A program made the position numbers and the translations under genes. Shown here one piece after another: positions 35,250 through 42,848 of a stretch of 64,000 nt of DNA. Each line of letters opens with the position of its first letter. The first letter of the stretch is position 1. The notes under the pieces were generated by a model, which saw only the letters and a list, made by a program, of their open reading frames with translations, was not told where the DNA came from and searched no databases. Source of the stretch: Candidatus Peribacteria bacterium RIFCSPHIGHO2_01_FULL_51_35. Its GTDB lineage: Bacteria > Patescibacteriota > Gracilibacteria > Peribacterales > Peribacteraceae. The stretch spans positions 202,652 to 266,651 of the forward strand of contig MFXP01000004.1 in NCBI GenBank assembly GCA_001787535.1, in the 5' to 3' direction.

Positions 35250-35789
35250 ATGCTGTGGATGGTGGATGTCTCCATCGTGTTGATATTCCTATTCGTCTGT
35301 GTCTTCCTGGTGACAGGCATTGCGCAGATATTTTTTCGCACACCCTTCGTGCGCACGCAGGCTGCCGTTGCCCGCGCCATGGTCGAACTCGCAGAACTCA
35401 AAGGCAAAGAGACGGTCGTCGACATTGGCGCAGGGGATGCAGCCATTCTTCTTGCGGCGGAACGTTCGTGTCCCAAGATTCGGGCACGTGGCTACGAAAT
35501 TGGCCTTGGGATTTGGATGATGGGGAAGCTCCGCACTCTTCTCACTCGAAGCAACGTGAAACTCTTATGGCGTGACGGCCTCAAAGCGAGTGTGCGGGAC
35601 GCAGATGTGGTCTTTTTGTACCTTGGATCCAACATGATGAAAGAATGTGCCGCTAAATTTGATCAGGAGTTGAAAAAAGGAACGAGAGTTGTTTCCAACA
35701 CGTTTCGTTTTCACGATCGAAAACCGTCGGCGCAAGAAATCGTTTCCACATGGACAGGCAAGAAGAAGATTTATTTGTATAAGTGGTAG
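35250..35789 (+). CDS. Membrane-anchored class I SAM-dependent methyltransferase
   Basis: 179 residues. One N-terminal membrane helix (VSIVLIFLFVCVFLVTGIAQIFF) precedes a short Rossmann methyltransferase core with motif I VVDIGAGDAAILLAA, acidic loop GYEIG, and later VVFLYLGSNMMKECAAKF. Substrate is unknown. It lacks the extra elements of RNA or protein methyltransferases I know. TACGCT (35237-35242) is 7 nt before the ATG, giving a leaderless mRNA. It lies in a surface-polysaccharide block, so a lipid or glycan substrate is possible. Confidence 0.75.
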   Translation: MLWMVDVSIVLIFLFVCVFLVTGIAQIFFRTPFVRTQAAVARAMVELAELKGKETVVDIGAGDAAILLAAERSCPKIRARGYEIGLGIWMMGKLRTLLTRSNVKLLWRDGLKASVRDADVVFLYLGSNMMKECAAKFDQELKKGTRVVSNTFRFHDRKPSAQEIVSTWTGKKKIYLYKW

Positions 35790-35931
35790 GGATCGAGTTA
35801 CTGCAGCGGAAAATCGTCCTTTAACACGCTCAGGGTGAATGATGTTCCATTTCCAAGAGCAACCATGATGGCAAAAGCTGTTCCGTTTGTATGATCGACT
35901 GTATTCTCTCTGCACTTCTTCACGCATAACC

Positions 35932-37761
35932 ATGAATTTGAAAAAGATGTGGGACAGGCTGGAATCCAATCAAAAGTACGTGTGGTGGATGCTGGCAGCT
36001 CTGGGTTCTCTTACTGTGCTTGTGAGCCTTTTCCATTTGTGGGAAGTTCTTCGCTTCGTGTTTCTCGGAGTGCTCGACCGCGATCTGATGATTTATTTTA
36101 CGATGGGAAGAAGTCTCCTGAATGGCCTTTCGCTGTATGTGGAAATGTACGATTGCAAGTCGCCGGGAATGTTCATTCTCACGGCGATTTCTCTCCTCTT
36201 TACGGGAGGGGAATATTTCCTATTGTTTCTGCAAATGTGCGTTCTTGTTGGAATTCCACTCATGTTTTTGTGGGTGTCGCTCCGCAGCCCCACATCGGTG
36301 GGCATGTGGCAACGCGCCGCCATCGCCCTTGCAGCCGTCGTCTTTGCCATCCAACTGGTACTGCTCTTGGAGGCGCGTGCCGGACAAGGAGAGATTCAAT
36401 CCATCGGCATGTTCTTTGCCTGCCTTTCGTTTCTGGCCGTGTTTGCGATGCCAGCAAAGCCGCGCTGGCATCATCTCCTTTTGGTGGTGCTGCCCATGGC
36501 CATGACGATGTGGCTGTTTGAACCGTTTGCCCCCGCATTGCTTGCAGCATTGTTGCTCACATGCAAGCGCAAGGAAGATATTTTCTGGCGGTGCCTTCTG
36601 CCGCTCGCTCTGGCGGGGATTCTAGCATTGGGCATGAGCCTGATTGTGGGCGGATGGGCGTACATAGATGTCTACTTGCGTCTGATGCTCACGCGCCGCA
36701 TGTACGATGACCATCCCATTCCACTCCTCATTCGCGGTTTGCAGTCACGCATGCTGGTGCTTGATGTAACGTATTTGTACCCTGCATCTCCTTTTCTCGG
36801 TTTACTCATCTATACGCTTTGGGGACTGCTGCCGTTGCATGCCGTGGAAAGTTCCGCCAAGCGGCTGCAAGCATTGTTGCCTGTGCTCCTTGCGTGGATC
36901 GCCGGCATCAGCCTGCTCTTTAAGGCGTATTATTTCGTTTTGGGATTCCCTCCTCCCGGCCACTTGTCTGCAGGCGTTTTCAGCAGATGGGCGGCATACC
37001 ATTTGACGACGTGGGGGTGGAGCATCTGTACCGTTGTTTTGGTGATGTCCCTCGTTGCCATCTACTACGTGCTTCGGAAGGAATCCCTTTCCGTTTTCGT
37101 GCGATTAGTTGCTGCATTCCTCTCACTTTTTGTTGTGAGCATTGCAGTGGGCATAGGAAGCTACACCGGCAATCATTTTGCCTTCGCCATCACCGTCTAT
37201 CTCATGGTCGGACTTCTCTGGACGAGGGAACTTCTCTCCGGCCGCATGCCCAAAACCCTGCTGGTCGCCATCCTGCTTTCCATTTTTGCCATCGGCCTTG
37301 CCTATGAAACGCAAGAACAGCATATATCTTATTTGGAAAATCGTCTGGGTGTGGGCAGCGCAGCTCAAGAAGATCTTACGAACCGTATCGATGGCATATT
37401 GGATGCGTGCAACTATCAGCGTTATTTTTCCAACGGACACGAAAAACTCGTTTTTACCAAACATTCGCCATGGGGACCGGTGTATTTTGGCGGCGCGCAG
37501 AAATATCTTCCGGAAAACCATCCGCTCTACATTACTTTCTACAATGAGATCATCAGCCATAACAGGTTGTTTGCCTTCTCCCCGGAAGAAATGAAGGGTA
37601 TTCAGGAGGGGAAGGGCATTCTCTACGATTTTCTTCGCTCCGTTCTCGCGACCGGTTATTTTACGGAAGAGCCTCCCGCATGCGCAAAACCCTTCCTGCC
37701 TGTTCCCGGATTCCGGCTCTTCTTCCGTACAGACAAGCCGTCAACGCCCCCGGCTGCCTGA
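35932..37761 (+). CDS. GT39/ArnT-like polyprenol-sugar glycosyltransferase
   Basis: 609 residues with about 11-12 membrane helices. The first lumenal loop has DRDLMIYFTMGRSLLNGLSLYVEMYDCKSPGMF; the acidic DRD and the YDCKSP segment correspond to the catalytic loop of GT-C enzymes of the PMT/ArnT type. A soluble C-terminal domain of about 130 residues follows (ILDACNYQRYFSNGHEKLVFTKHSPWGPVYFGG). It probably transfers a sugar from a polyprenyl carrier on the outer face of the membrane. The next gene is a sugar-nucleotide epimerase on the same strand. Confidence 0.75.
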   Translation: MNLKKMWDRLESNQKYVWWMLAALGSLTVLVSLFHLWEVLRFVFLGVLDRDLMIYFTMGRSLLNGLSLYVEMYDCKSPGMFILTAISLLFTGGEYFLLFLQMCVLVGIPLMFLWVSLRSPTSVGMWQRAAIALAAVVFAIQLVLLLEARAGQGEIQSIGMFFACLSFLAVFAMPAKPRWHHLLLVVLPMAMTMWLFEPFAPALLAALLLTCKRKEDIFWRCLLPLALAGILALGMSLIVGGWAYIDVYLRLMLTRRMYDDHPIPLLIRGLQSRMLVLDVTYLYPASPFLGLLIYTLWGLLPLHAVESSAKRLQALLPVLLAWIAGISLLFKAYYFVLGFPPPGHLSAGVFSRWAAYHLTTWGWSICTVVLVMSLVAIYYVLRKESLSVFVRLVAAFLSLFVVSIAVGIGSYTGNHFAFAITVYLMVGLLWTRELLSGRMPKTLLVAILLSIFAIGLAYETQEQHISYLENRLGVGSAAQEDLTNRIDGILDACNYQRYFSNGHEKLVFTKHSPWGPVYFGGAQKYLPENHPLYITFYNEIISHNRLFAFSPEEMKGIQEGKGILYDFLRSVLATGYFTEEPPACAKPFLPVPGFRLFFRTDKPSTPPAA

Positions 37762-37800
37762 CGACTGTGCCTTTTTTGTGGATTGTGTGAGAATACGCCC

Positions 37801-38841
37801 ATGCGCACGGCGCTCATAACCGGCGGGGCGGGATTCTTCGGTTCCCTCTTAAAGAAACATCTTTTGGACGCAGGTGTCACGTGCGTGTCCATCGATCTAC
37901 AGAAAGACGATGTCTCGCATCCGAACCTCACTGCCATCCAAGGAGACATCCGGAATCGTGCGTTGCTGGATGATGTGTGTTCGTGCCACACGTTCGATGC
38001 AGTTTTTCACTGTGCGGCCATCCTGGCGCATGCAGTGCAGGACAAGAAATTTTTGTGGTCATGCAATGTGGATGGCACGAGGATCTTGGCAGAAGCGGCA
38101 CAGCACTGGAAGATTCCGCGCATTATCTTCCTTTCCAGCAATTGTTTGTGGGGCAAAGATTTCGGCAGGCTTGTGCGGGAGGAAGATGTTCCTGCGCCTG
38201 TAGAGATTTACGGCCGATCCAAGTGGGAAGCGGAGAAGATCCTTCGGGGCTTCGAAAAAGATTTTCACATTGTAACGCTTCGTTGTCCGACGATCATCGA
38301 CCAAGGGAGGCTGGGGCTCTTGGCCATCCTTTTTGAATTCATCGAAGAAGGGTGCAAGGTGTGGGTGGTGGGCAAAGGCGCGAATCGGTACCAGTTCATC
38401 TACGGCCTGGATCTTATCGATGCATGCATCAAGGCTGCTGCGTACGAGGGATCAGCCACGTTCAACATTGGTTCGGATAATGTGCATTCCATGCGAGAGG
38501 TCTTCGCATCGGTTGCGGCGCGCGCGGGGACGGGTGCACGGGTTCGGTCTCTCCCCACAGGATTTGCTATCCTCTGCATGCGCATTGCGTACCGCTTGGG
38601 ACTTTCGCCTCTCGGCCCGTACCAGTACAAAATGATCGCGAGCAATTTTATTTTCGATACGACGAAGATTAAAGCTGCACTGCACTGGCAGCCAACGCTC
38701 ACGAACGAAGAGATGCTTTGGGAAGGGTATCGCTACTACCTGGCGCACCACACAGAAGCCCGCAAGAATGCGGCAACGCTTTCTGCGCACCGGCAGCCGG
38801 CAAAAATGGGCATCATTCGGCTGCTCAAGTGGATCTCGTGA
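37801..38841 (+). CDS. NAD-dependent epimerase/dehydratase
   Basis: 346 residues of the extended SDR family. The NAD-binding TGGAGFFGSLLKKHLL is at the N-terminus, IFLSSNCLWG carries the catalytic Ser region and YGRSKWEAEKIL is the YxxxK motif. C-terminal GANRYQFIYGLDLIDACIKA and FNIGSD are typical of UDP-sugar epimerases. Substrate is unknown; with the adjacent glycosyltransferase it probably serves surface glycan synthesis. I start at MRTALITGG because the promoter-like TGTGAGAAT ends 6 nt upstream. Confidence 0.88.
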   Translation: MRTALITGGAGFFGSLLKKHLLDAGVTCVSIDLQKDDVSHPNLTAIQGDIRNRALLDDVCSCHTFDAVFHCAAILAHAVQDKKFLWSCNVDGTRILAEAAQHWKIPRIIFLSSNCLWGKDFGRLVREEDVPAPVEIYGRSKWEAEKILRGFEKDFHIVTLRCPTIIDQGRLGLLAILFEFIEEGCKVWVVGKGANRYQFIYGLDLIDACIKAAAYEGSATFNIGSDNVHSMREVFASVAARAGTGARVRSLPTGFAILCMRIAYRLGLSPLGPYQYKMIASNFIFDTTKIKAALHWQPTLTNEEMLWEGYRYYLAHHTEARKNAATLSAHRQPAKMGIIRLLKWIS

Positions 38842-38844
38842 CGC

Positions 38845-39339
38845 TCATCCTGCATTTTTGATGCCGTAGAGTGTGCGGATCCGGAGGATCATCTTCCCGA
38901 ATAATGCTCCTTTCGACGTGCAGGCATATCGGTCTCCGTTTTTGTGGAACCACCGGTGTTCTTCCAGAATATCCAACCGTGAGGTGAATAAAAATTCTTT
39001 CGGAAATACACGCTCAAGATCTGCCAATGCCATCTTGTGCCCGGGAACCCGATAGATTTCTTCCAAGATTCGCATCGATACCGAGCGGAACGTGCCTACA
39101 TACAGATGGAAGTAGGCGAGTGTGCAGAACGAAAAGAGCGGAATGGAGATCCACACGTGTTCCCCATCGATGCCCAGGAAATATGCTCCTATGGCGACAA
39201 CCACATACGATCCTCCTGCGATTTTAGCCAACAACAAAACGCCTTTGTCGGAGACGAATACATGCCAGAGCAGGACATGCGTACCCAGAAAAAGGATCAG
39301 TGCCATAAGAGCCGGTGCTGCCAGGAGAAGAATGGACAT
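38845..39339 (-). CDS. Membrane protein with C-terminal winged-helix-like domain (paralogue 1)
   Basis: 164 residues. Three membrane helices (ILLLAAPALMALILFLGTHVLLW, LLLAKIAGGSYVVVAIGAYFLG, VWISIPLFSFCTLAYFHLY) precede a soluble domain, MRILEEIYRVPGHKMALADLERVF...FTSRLDILEEHRWFHKNGDRYACTSKGALFGKM, which reads like a winged helix with its wing and LT-S-KG end. The upstream gene has the same plan, and the two are cotranscribed. I recognise no named family. A role in membrane-linked regulation is inference. Confidence 0.65.
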   Translation of the reverse strand: MSILLLAAPALMALILFLGTHVLLWHVFVSDKGVLLLAKIAGGSYVVVAIGAYFLGIDGEHVWISIPLFSFCTLAYFHLYVGTFRSVSMRILEEIYRVPGHKMALADLERVFPKEFLFTSRLDILEEHRWFHKNGDRYACTSKGALFGKMILRIRTLYGIKNAG

Positions 39340-39340
39340 A

Positions 39341-39868
39341 TCAACCGCCCTTGCCGAGCTTGAGGAAGGATTTAAAGAAGATTCCCATGCGTGCGGCATT
39401 TTTTCCTTTGCTTGTGAGCGTCAACACATCGTTTTGTTGTGTAAGAAAGTGCGTGCTTTTGAGCGTTTCGATTCTACGATCGAACATCGTGTCCATTCCC
39501 ACGCCTTCCGCAAAATTTGTCGTGATGTCAGTAAGTGTTGCGGACTGCATGCGGAGCACATCGGTCACCAATGTATGTGAAAAACCTCTGTAGATCTTGA
39601 ACATCATCTCCATGTAGCCCAGCCACAGGAACCCCAGCAGTGCGTAGCCGGAGAGAAGTGCGGGAAGAGCAGAGGCAATAGGATCTTTCGTGTAAAAAAA
39701 GAGCGCATTCCAAAGGACAAACGAAAATAAAAAACATCCAAACGTCCATGGGACGGTCTTTTCAGGCTTTTGGAATATATGAAGAACACTGATGTGCAGC
39801 GCTGGAATAGATGCCGCCGTGATCAGAGTGATGAAAAAAGCCAAGAGATATTGAGGTGCGCCGGACAT
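39341..39868 (-). CDS. Membrane protein with C-terminal winged-helix-like domain (paralogue 2)
   Basis: 175 residues. Four hydrophobic segments (QYLLAFFITLITAASIPALHISVLH, WTFGCFLFSFVLWNALFFY, ALPALLSGYALLGFLWLGYM) are followed by LRMQSATLTDITTNFAEGVGMDTMFDRRIETLKSTHFLTQQNDVLTLTSKGKNAARMG, matching paralogue 1 in the wing region (R-I/L-x-x-L...T-S-K-G). Its stop lies 1 nt before the start of paralogue 1. TATGCT (39877-39882) is 8 nt before the ATG, so the pair is expressed as a leaderless operon. Family unknown. Confidence 0.65.
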   Translation of the reverse strand: MSGAPQYLLAFFITLITAASIPALHISVLHIFQKPEKTVPWTFGCFLFSFVLWNALFFYTKDPIASALPALLSGYALLGFLWLGYMEMMFKIYRGFSHTLVTDVLRMQSATLTDITTNFAEGVGMDTMFDRRIETLKSTHFLTQQNDVLTLTSKGKNAARMGIFFKSFLKLGKGG

Positions 39869-39902
39869 CGCAGAAGAGCATACGCTTTGCTCTTTCAGGC
39901 TG

Positions 39903-41408
39903 CTAGGCAGCAGATTTTTGGATGTATTTCCGTACGAACAGTGCGATGGCAAGCAGCGCGAGCACTCCGTAATACGAAAATAGAAACCCAGGGTGCACTT
40001 TTGGCAGCGTCACAGATGCATACGGAAGATCGGAAAGCATATTTGCAATATGGATGATCCATTCCACTGCTCCGTAGCCTGCGAAGGCGAGGAGCTGCCC
40101 CAGTGGAAAGGAAATGAAGCTGACCATCGTTGCTAGGAATCCAAAGAGCATGGCAAACGGCACTGCCGGTGCCACAAACACGTTTGCAAGAGGAGCGACA
40201 AACGACATTCGTCCAAAGAGAATGACAATCAGCGGCACGGCGGTGACGTGTGCAGCCAATGTTGCGATGATGGCATCGCGTACTCCAAAGGCATCGGGTA
40301 GAAAACTGCTCCGTTCTCGCAGGGGAGATGCCACTTCCATGATTCCGATGACAGCGAGGAAGGAAAGTTGGAATCCTGCGTCATACCACAAGTATTTCGG
40401 GTTCCATGCCAGCATGAAGAAGAGTGTCCAGAGGATCAACAGACGCGCATGACGCAATCGTCCTGTTTGCAATGCAATCAGTCCCAGTATTCCCATCACC
40501 GCCGCACGCACAACGGCAGCGCTTGCTCCCACAAAGAGCGTGAACAGAACGATCGCAAGGACGGCGGGGAAGAACCGCAGCTTGAGTGGAAGAAAAAACA
40601 GCAATCCTGTGATGAAGGTGATGACGATCGTGATATTGAATCCCGAGATGGCGATCAAATGCGTGAGTCCGGTCGCATTGAACTTCTCCAGAAGATATTC
40701 CGGGATTCCTCTGCGCGAACCGGTCAGCAATCCTGCCATCAAAGACGCGTGCGGTTCCGGATACAGTCTTTGAATCTGTCGTTCGAAGCGTGCTTTGACG
40801 GAAAAGAGGAAAGAAAACAGCTTCGACTCATGTCCGGAAGATAATTTTTCGATGTTGCTTCGATAGATCACGCTGTAGATTCCGTACCGGCTCAAATATC
40901 GATCGTACGTAAAGTCTTCGATCACGCCGGGACGCTCCAGCACGCCGGTGACGATCACTTCATCACCGTACGAAAACTCCGGCCAGTGGTTCCGGTACGT
41001 GACGAGCACTTTGCCGTGCACTTTCTGCTCTTTCCCATTGACCATGATGTGCGCAGCTTCGACTGTATATTTCGTTGCAAGTGCTCTGCGGTCGGGTTCG
41101 TCCACAATGAATCCATGGATCGCGATCTCATTTCCGTTTGCATACGAATCAATGGTTGCAGTCGTCGGTACATGCGTTGTCCGTGCAACCACAAAGAAGG
41201 CGATGGAACTTCCGATGAGTATTGAGAGGAGAAGGGAAGCGGCAGCTCGGGAAATCGTGAGAATGCAGCCGATGACACACAGGATCAGTGCGAGTCCCAG
41301 GACTTGCGTCAGAAGTGGCGGGTACGACGGTTCCTGCCACCACTGCAGCGCGAAGATCGTCAGGACAAACGAGCCGAGGAAAGCATAGGAAAGATGCGAT
41401 GGCCGCAT
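39903..41408 (-). CDS. comEC: ComEC/Rec2-type DNA channel protein
   Basis: 501 residues. The N-terminal helices and DUF4131 beta domain (EIAIHGFIVDEPDRR, YGDEVIVTGVLERPG) are followed by the Competence domain with LLTGSRRGIPEYLLEKFNATGLTHLIAISGFNITIV, PAVLAIVLFTLFVGASAAVVRAAVMG and W-NPKYLWYDAGFQLSF. It forms the inner-membrane channel for DNA uptake. The C-terminal metallo-beta-lactamase-like domain found in many ComEC proteins is absent. Its -10, TAAAAT (41415-41420), overlaps the stop codon of the upstream rsmA and is 6 nt before the ATG. Confidence 0.92.
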   Translation of the reverse strand: MRPSHLSYAFLGSFVLTIFALQWWQEPSYPPLLTQVLGLALILCVIGCILTISRAAASLLLSILIGSSIAFFVVARTTHVPTTATIDSYANGNEIAIHGFIVDEPDRRALATKYTVEAAHIMVNGKEQKVHGKVLVTYRNHWPEFSYGDEVIVTGVLERPGVIEDFTYDRYLSRYGIYSVIYRSNIEKLSSGHESKLFSFLFSVKARFERQIQRLYPEPHASLMAGLLTGSRRGIPEYLLEKFNATGLTHLIAISGFNITIVITFITGLLFFLPLKLRFFPAVLAIVLFTLFVGASAAVVRAAVMGILGLIALQTGRLRHARLLILWTLFFMLAWNPKYLWYDAGFQLSFLAVIGIMEVASPLRERSSFLPDAFGVRDAIIATLAAHVTAVPLIVILFGRMSFVAPLANVFVAPAVPFAMLFGFLATMVSFISFPLGQLLAFAGYGAVEWIIHIANMLSDLPYASVTLPKVHPGFLFSYYGVLALLAIALFVRKYIQKSAA

Positions 41409-41417
41409 GGTTGTATT

Positions 41418-42221
41418 TTATTTCACCTTCTTTGCCAGTGTAATCCACTCCTGCACAGAAAGTGTTTGCGGCCTGCGATCTGCCGCTACAGAAGCCGCAG
41501 AAAGGAGTTCCATGCCCCCTTGGAACCTCCCGATGGTGTTCCGCAGCATCTTCCGTTTGCCGCTGAAGGCGATCTTCACAAAGGAAAGGACTTTATCGAT
41601 GGTTTTTGCATCCGCCAGTGGCTTCTTGTGGCTCTCGATATGCAGAATTGCCGAGTCCACTTCCGGGGGCGGCAAGAAAGCATTCGGCGAAACGACTCCC
41701 AGCATCGTTGGTACGCCGAAGAGGGCAACGAGAATGGTGAGGATGCCGGTATTTTCCGTATCAACAATTTTTTCCGCCACTTCGCGTTGCATCAAGAGTG
41801 TCAATGACTGTGGTGGAGTCTTGGATTCCAAGAACGCATGTCGCAACAGAGGAGACGTAATGTGGTACGGAATATTCGCGACGATCTTGTACGGTGTTTT
41901 CGGAAATTCCACTTGCAATGCATTGCTGTGCAGAATCTCGAAGGGTGTTTCCGTCGGCGTCGTAAAATCTTGCAGCAGAGGTAGAAGTCGTTCATCGATC
42001 TCTATGCTCGTCACGCGACCGGCACGTTTCAACAGTTCCCGCGTCAGCACACCGATGCCCGGACCAACCTCCACGATGTGATCTTCTTCTTCTATTCCTG
42101 CCGAATCCACGATCACATTGAGTATTTCTTGATCAATGAGAAAGTGCTGCCCCAAGTTCGTGTTCAGTCGAATGTGATGCTTTTGCAGAAAGCGCCGCAC
42201 CTCTTGCTCGAGTGGTTCCAT
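41418..42221 (-). CDS. rsmA: 16S rRNA (adenine-1518/1519-N6) dimethyltransferase
   Basis: 267 residues. NTNLGQHFLIDQEILNVIVDSAG and IVEVGPGIGVLTRELLKRA (motif I), then IEIDERL and the catalytic NIPYHITSPLLRH (NxPY), identify RsmA/KsgA. The C-terminal helical domain includes SGKRKMLRN. It dimethylates two adenines in helix 45 of 16S rRNA during 30S assembly. The start MEPLEQEV is preferred over the longer frame, which crosses the divergent promoter region. comEC begins 9 nt after its stop. Confidence 0.95.
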   Translation of the reverse strand: MEPLEQEVRRFLQKHHIRLNTNLGQHFLIDQEILNVIVDSAGIEEEDHIVEVGPGIGVLTRELLKRAGRVTSIEIDERLLPLLQDFTTPTETPFEILHSNALQVEFPKTPYKIVANIPYHITSPLLRHAFLESKTPPQSLTLLMQREVAEKIVDTENTGILTILVALFGVPTMLGVVSPNAFLPPPEVDSAILHIESHKKPLADAKTIDKVLSFVKIAFSGKRKMLRNTIGRFQGGMELLSAASVAADRRPQTLSVQEWITLAKKVK

Positions 42222-42230
42222 AGGCAGAGT

Positions 42231-42258
42231 TTGACATCTGCTGCAGGCGAAGTAAAAT
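42231..42258 (+). promoter_or_regulatory. Strong promoter of the attenuator leader
   Basis: TTGACA (42231-42236), 16 nt and TAAAAT (42253-42258). The -10 ends 8 nt before the leader-peptide ATG. Confidence 0.75.
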
Positions 42259-42266
42259 AGTCGCAG

Positions 42267-42338
42267 ATGCAATTACATTCTATTTCTTTCGCCGCTTACT
42301 GGTATTCCTTCTTTACGAGGGGGGACCTGCGCGCGTGA
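42267..42338 (+). CDS. Leader peptide with aromatic-codon cluster, 23 aa
   Basis: A complete frame starts MQLHSISF and continues AAYWYSFFTRGDLRA to TGA. Codons 11-16 read Tyr-Trp-Tyr-Ser-Phe-Phe, a density typical of amino-acid attenuator leaders. It begins essentially at the transcription start, so it would be translated leaderless. The G run in codons 18-20 (42319-42324) can pair with a C run (42364-42370) that otherwise forms the terminator. No such peptide is known to me in this lineage; the role is inferred from layout. Confidence 0.65.
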   Translation: MQLHSISFAAYWYSFFTRGDLRA

Positions 42339-42361
42339 AGAAATAGTTTCATTCACTAGCA

Positions 42362-42391
42362 TTCCCCCCCTTCGAAAGCGGGGATTTTTTT
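42362..42391 (+). terminator. Attenuator terminator
   Basis: CCCCCTT-CGA-AAG-C-GGGG stem followed by seven T, upstream of the 42414 gene and with no plus-strand gene before it except the leader peptide. It can compete with pairing between GAGGGGGGA (42317-42325) and TCCCCCCC (42363-42370). Confidence 0.75.
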
Positions 42392-42413
42392 ATTTCTTTT
42401 TACTTTCTCTACC

Positions 42414-42743
42414 ATGGACAGCACATCTTCTACACTCGAAGGTTCCTCAGCAACACTCGAGAATTCCACTACCATCATCGAGGTTCAAGACCTGCATCCC
42501 ATCGAAGGGATCTCCGATGTAGATCGCGGTCTTCTTCACATCGTGTTGCAAGCAGGACCGCTCACGGTTCGCGACAATAGGCTTGTGGACAAAACCCCCT
42601 TGGTGAAGGTCTTCCGCAATGAACCTGAATTGCTAAATCACCTGGCTGCCTTGGAAGCGGCGGGAAAAGATGATCAGCGCACTCTTTTGATTCGGAATGC
42701 AGTTGCTGCAGCACGACAACAGTTTGGAACTATTATTGAGTGA
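42414..42743 (+). CDS. Small protein of unknown function behind an attenuator
   Basis: 109 residues. A Ser/Thr-rich N-terminus (MDSTSSTLEGSSATLENSTT) leads to a compact region, GISDVDRGLLHIVLQAGPLTVRDNRLVDKTPLVKVFRNEPELLNHLAAL and RTLLIRNAVAAARQQFGTIIE, probably alpha/beta. I do not recognise a family; no aromatic-pathway motif is visible. It is the only gene downstream of the leader-peptide attenuator, so its expression probably responds to translation of aromatic codons. A cluster of palindromes separates it from the convergent uvrD-type gene. Confidence 0.65.
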   Translation: MDSTSSTLEGSSATLENSTTIIEVQDLHPIEGISDVDRGLLHIVLQAGPLTVRDNRLVDKTPLVKVFRNEPELLNHLAALEAAGKDDQRTLLIRNAVAAARQQFGTIIE

Positions 42744-42751
42744 ATAGAGCC

Positions 42752-42848
42752 GAAAGCGAATAAATTCGCTTTCAAGACCGTTCGTTAACTGCCGACTTAA
42801 GTCGGCAGTTAACGCACTCAAAAAGTATGCGAATTTATTCGCATACTT
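42752..42848. repeat. Three perfect palindromes between convergent genes
   Basis: GAAAGCGAAT-aa-ATTCGCTTTC (42752-42773), a 30-bp perfect palindrome with arm GTTAACTGCCGACTT (42784-42813), and AAGTATGCGAAT-tt-ATTCGCATACTT (42823-42848), the last overlapping the helicase stop. The outer two share a GCGAAT/ATTCGC core. Confidence 0.85.
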
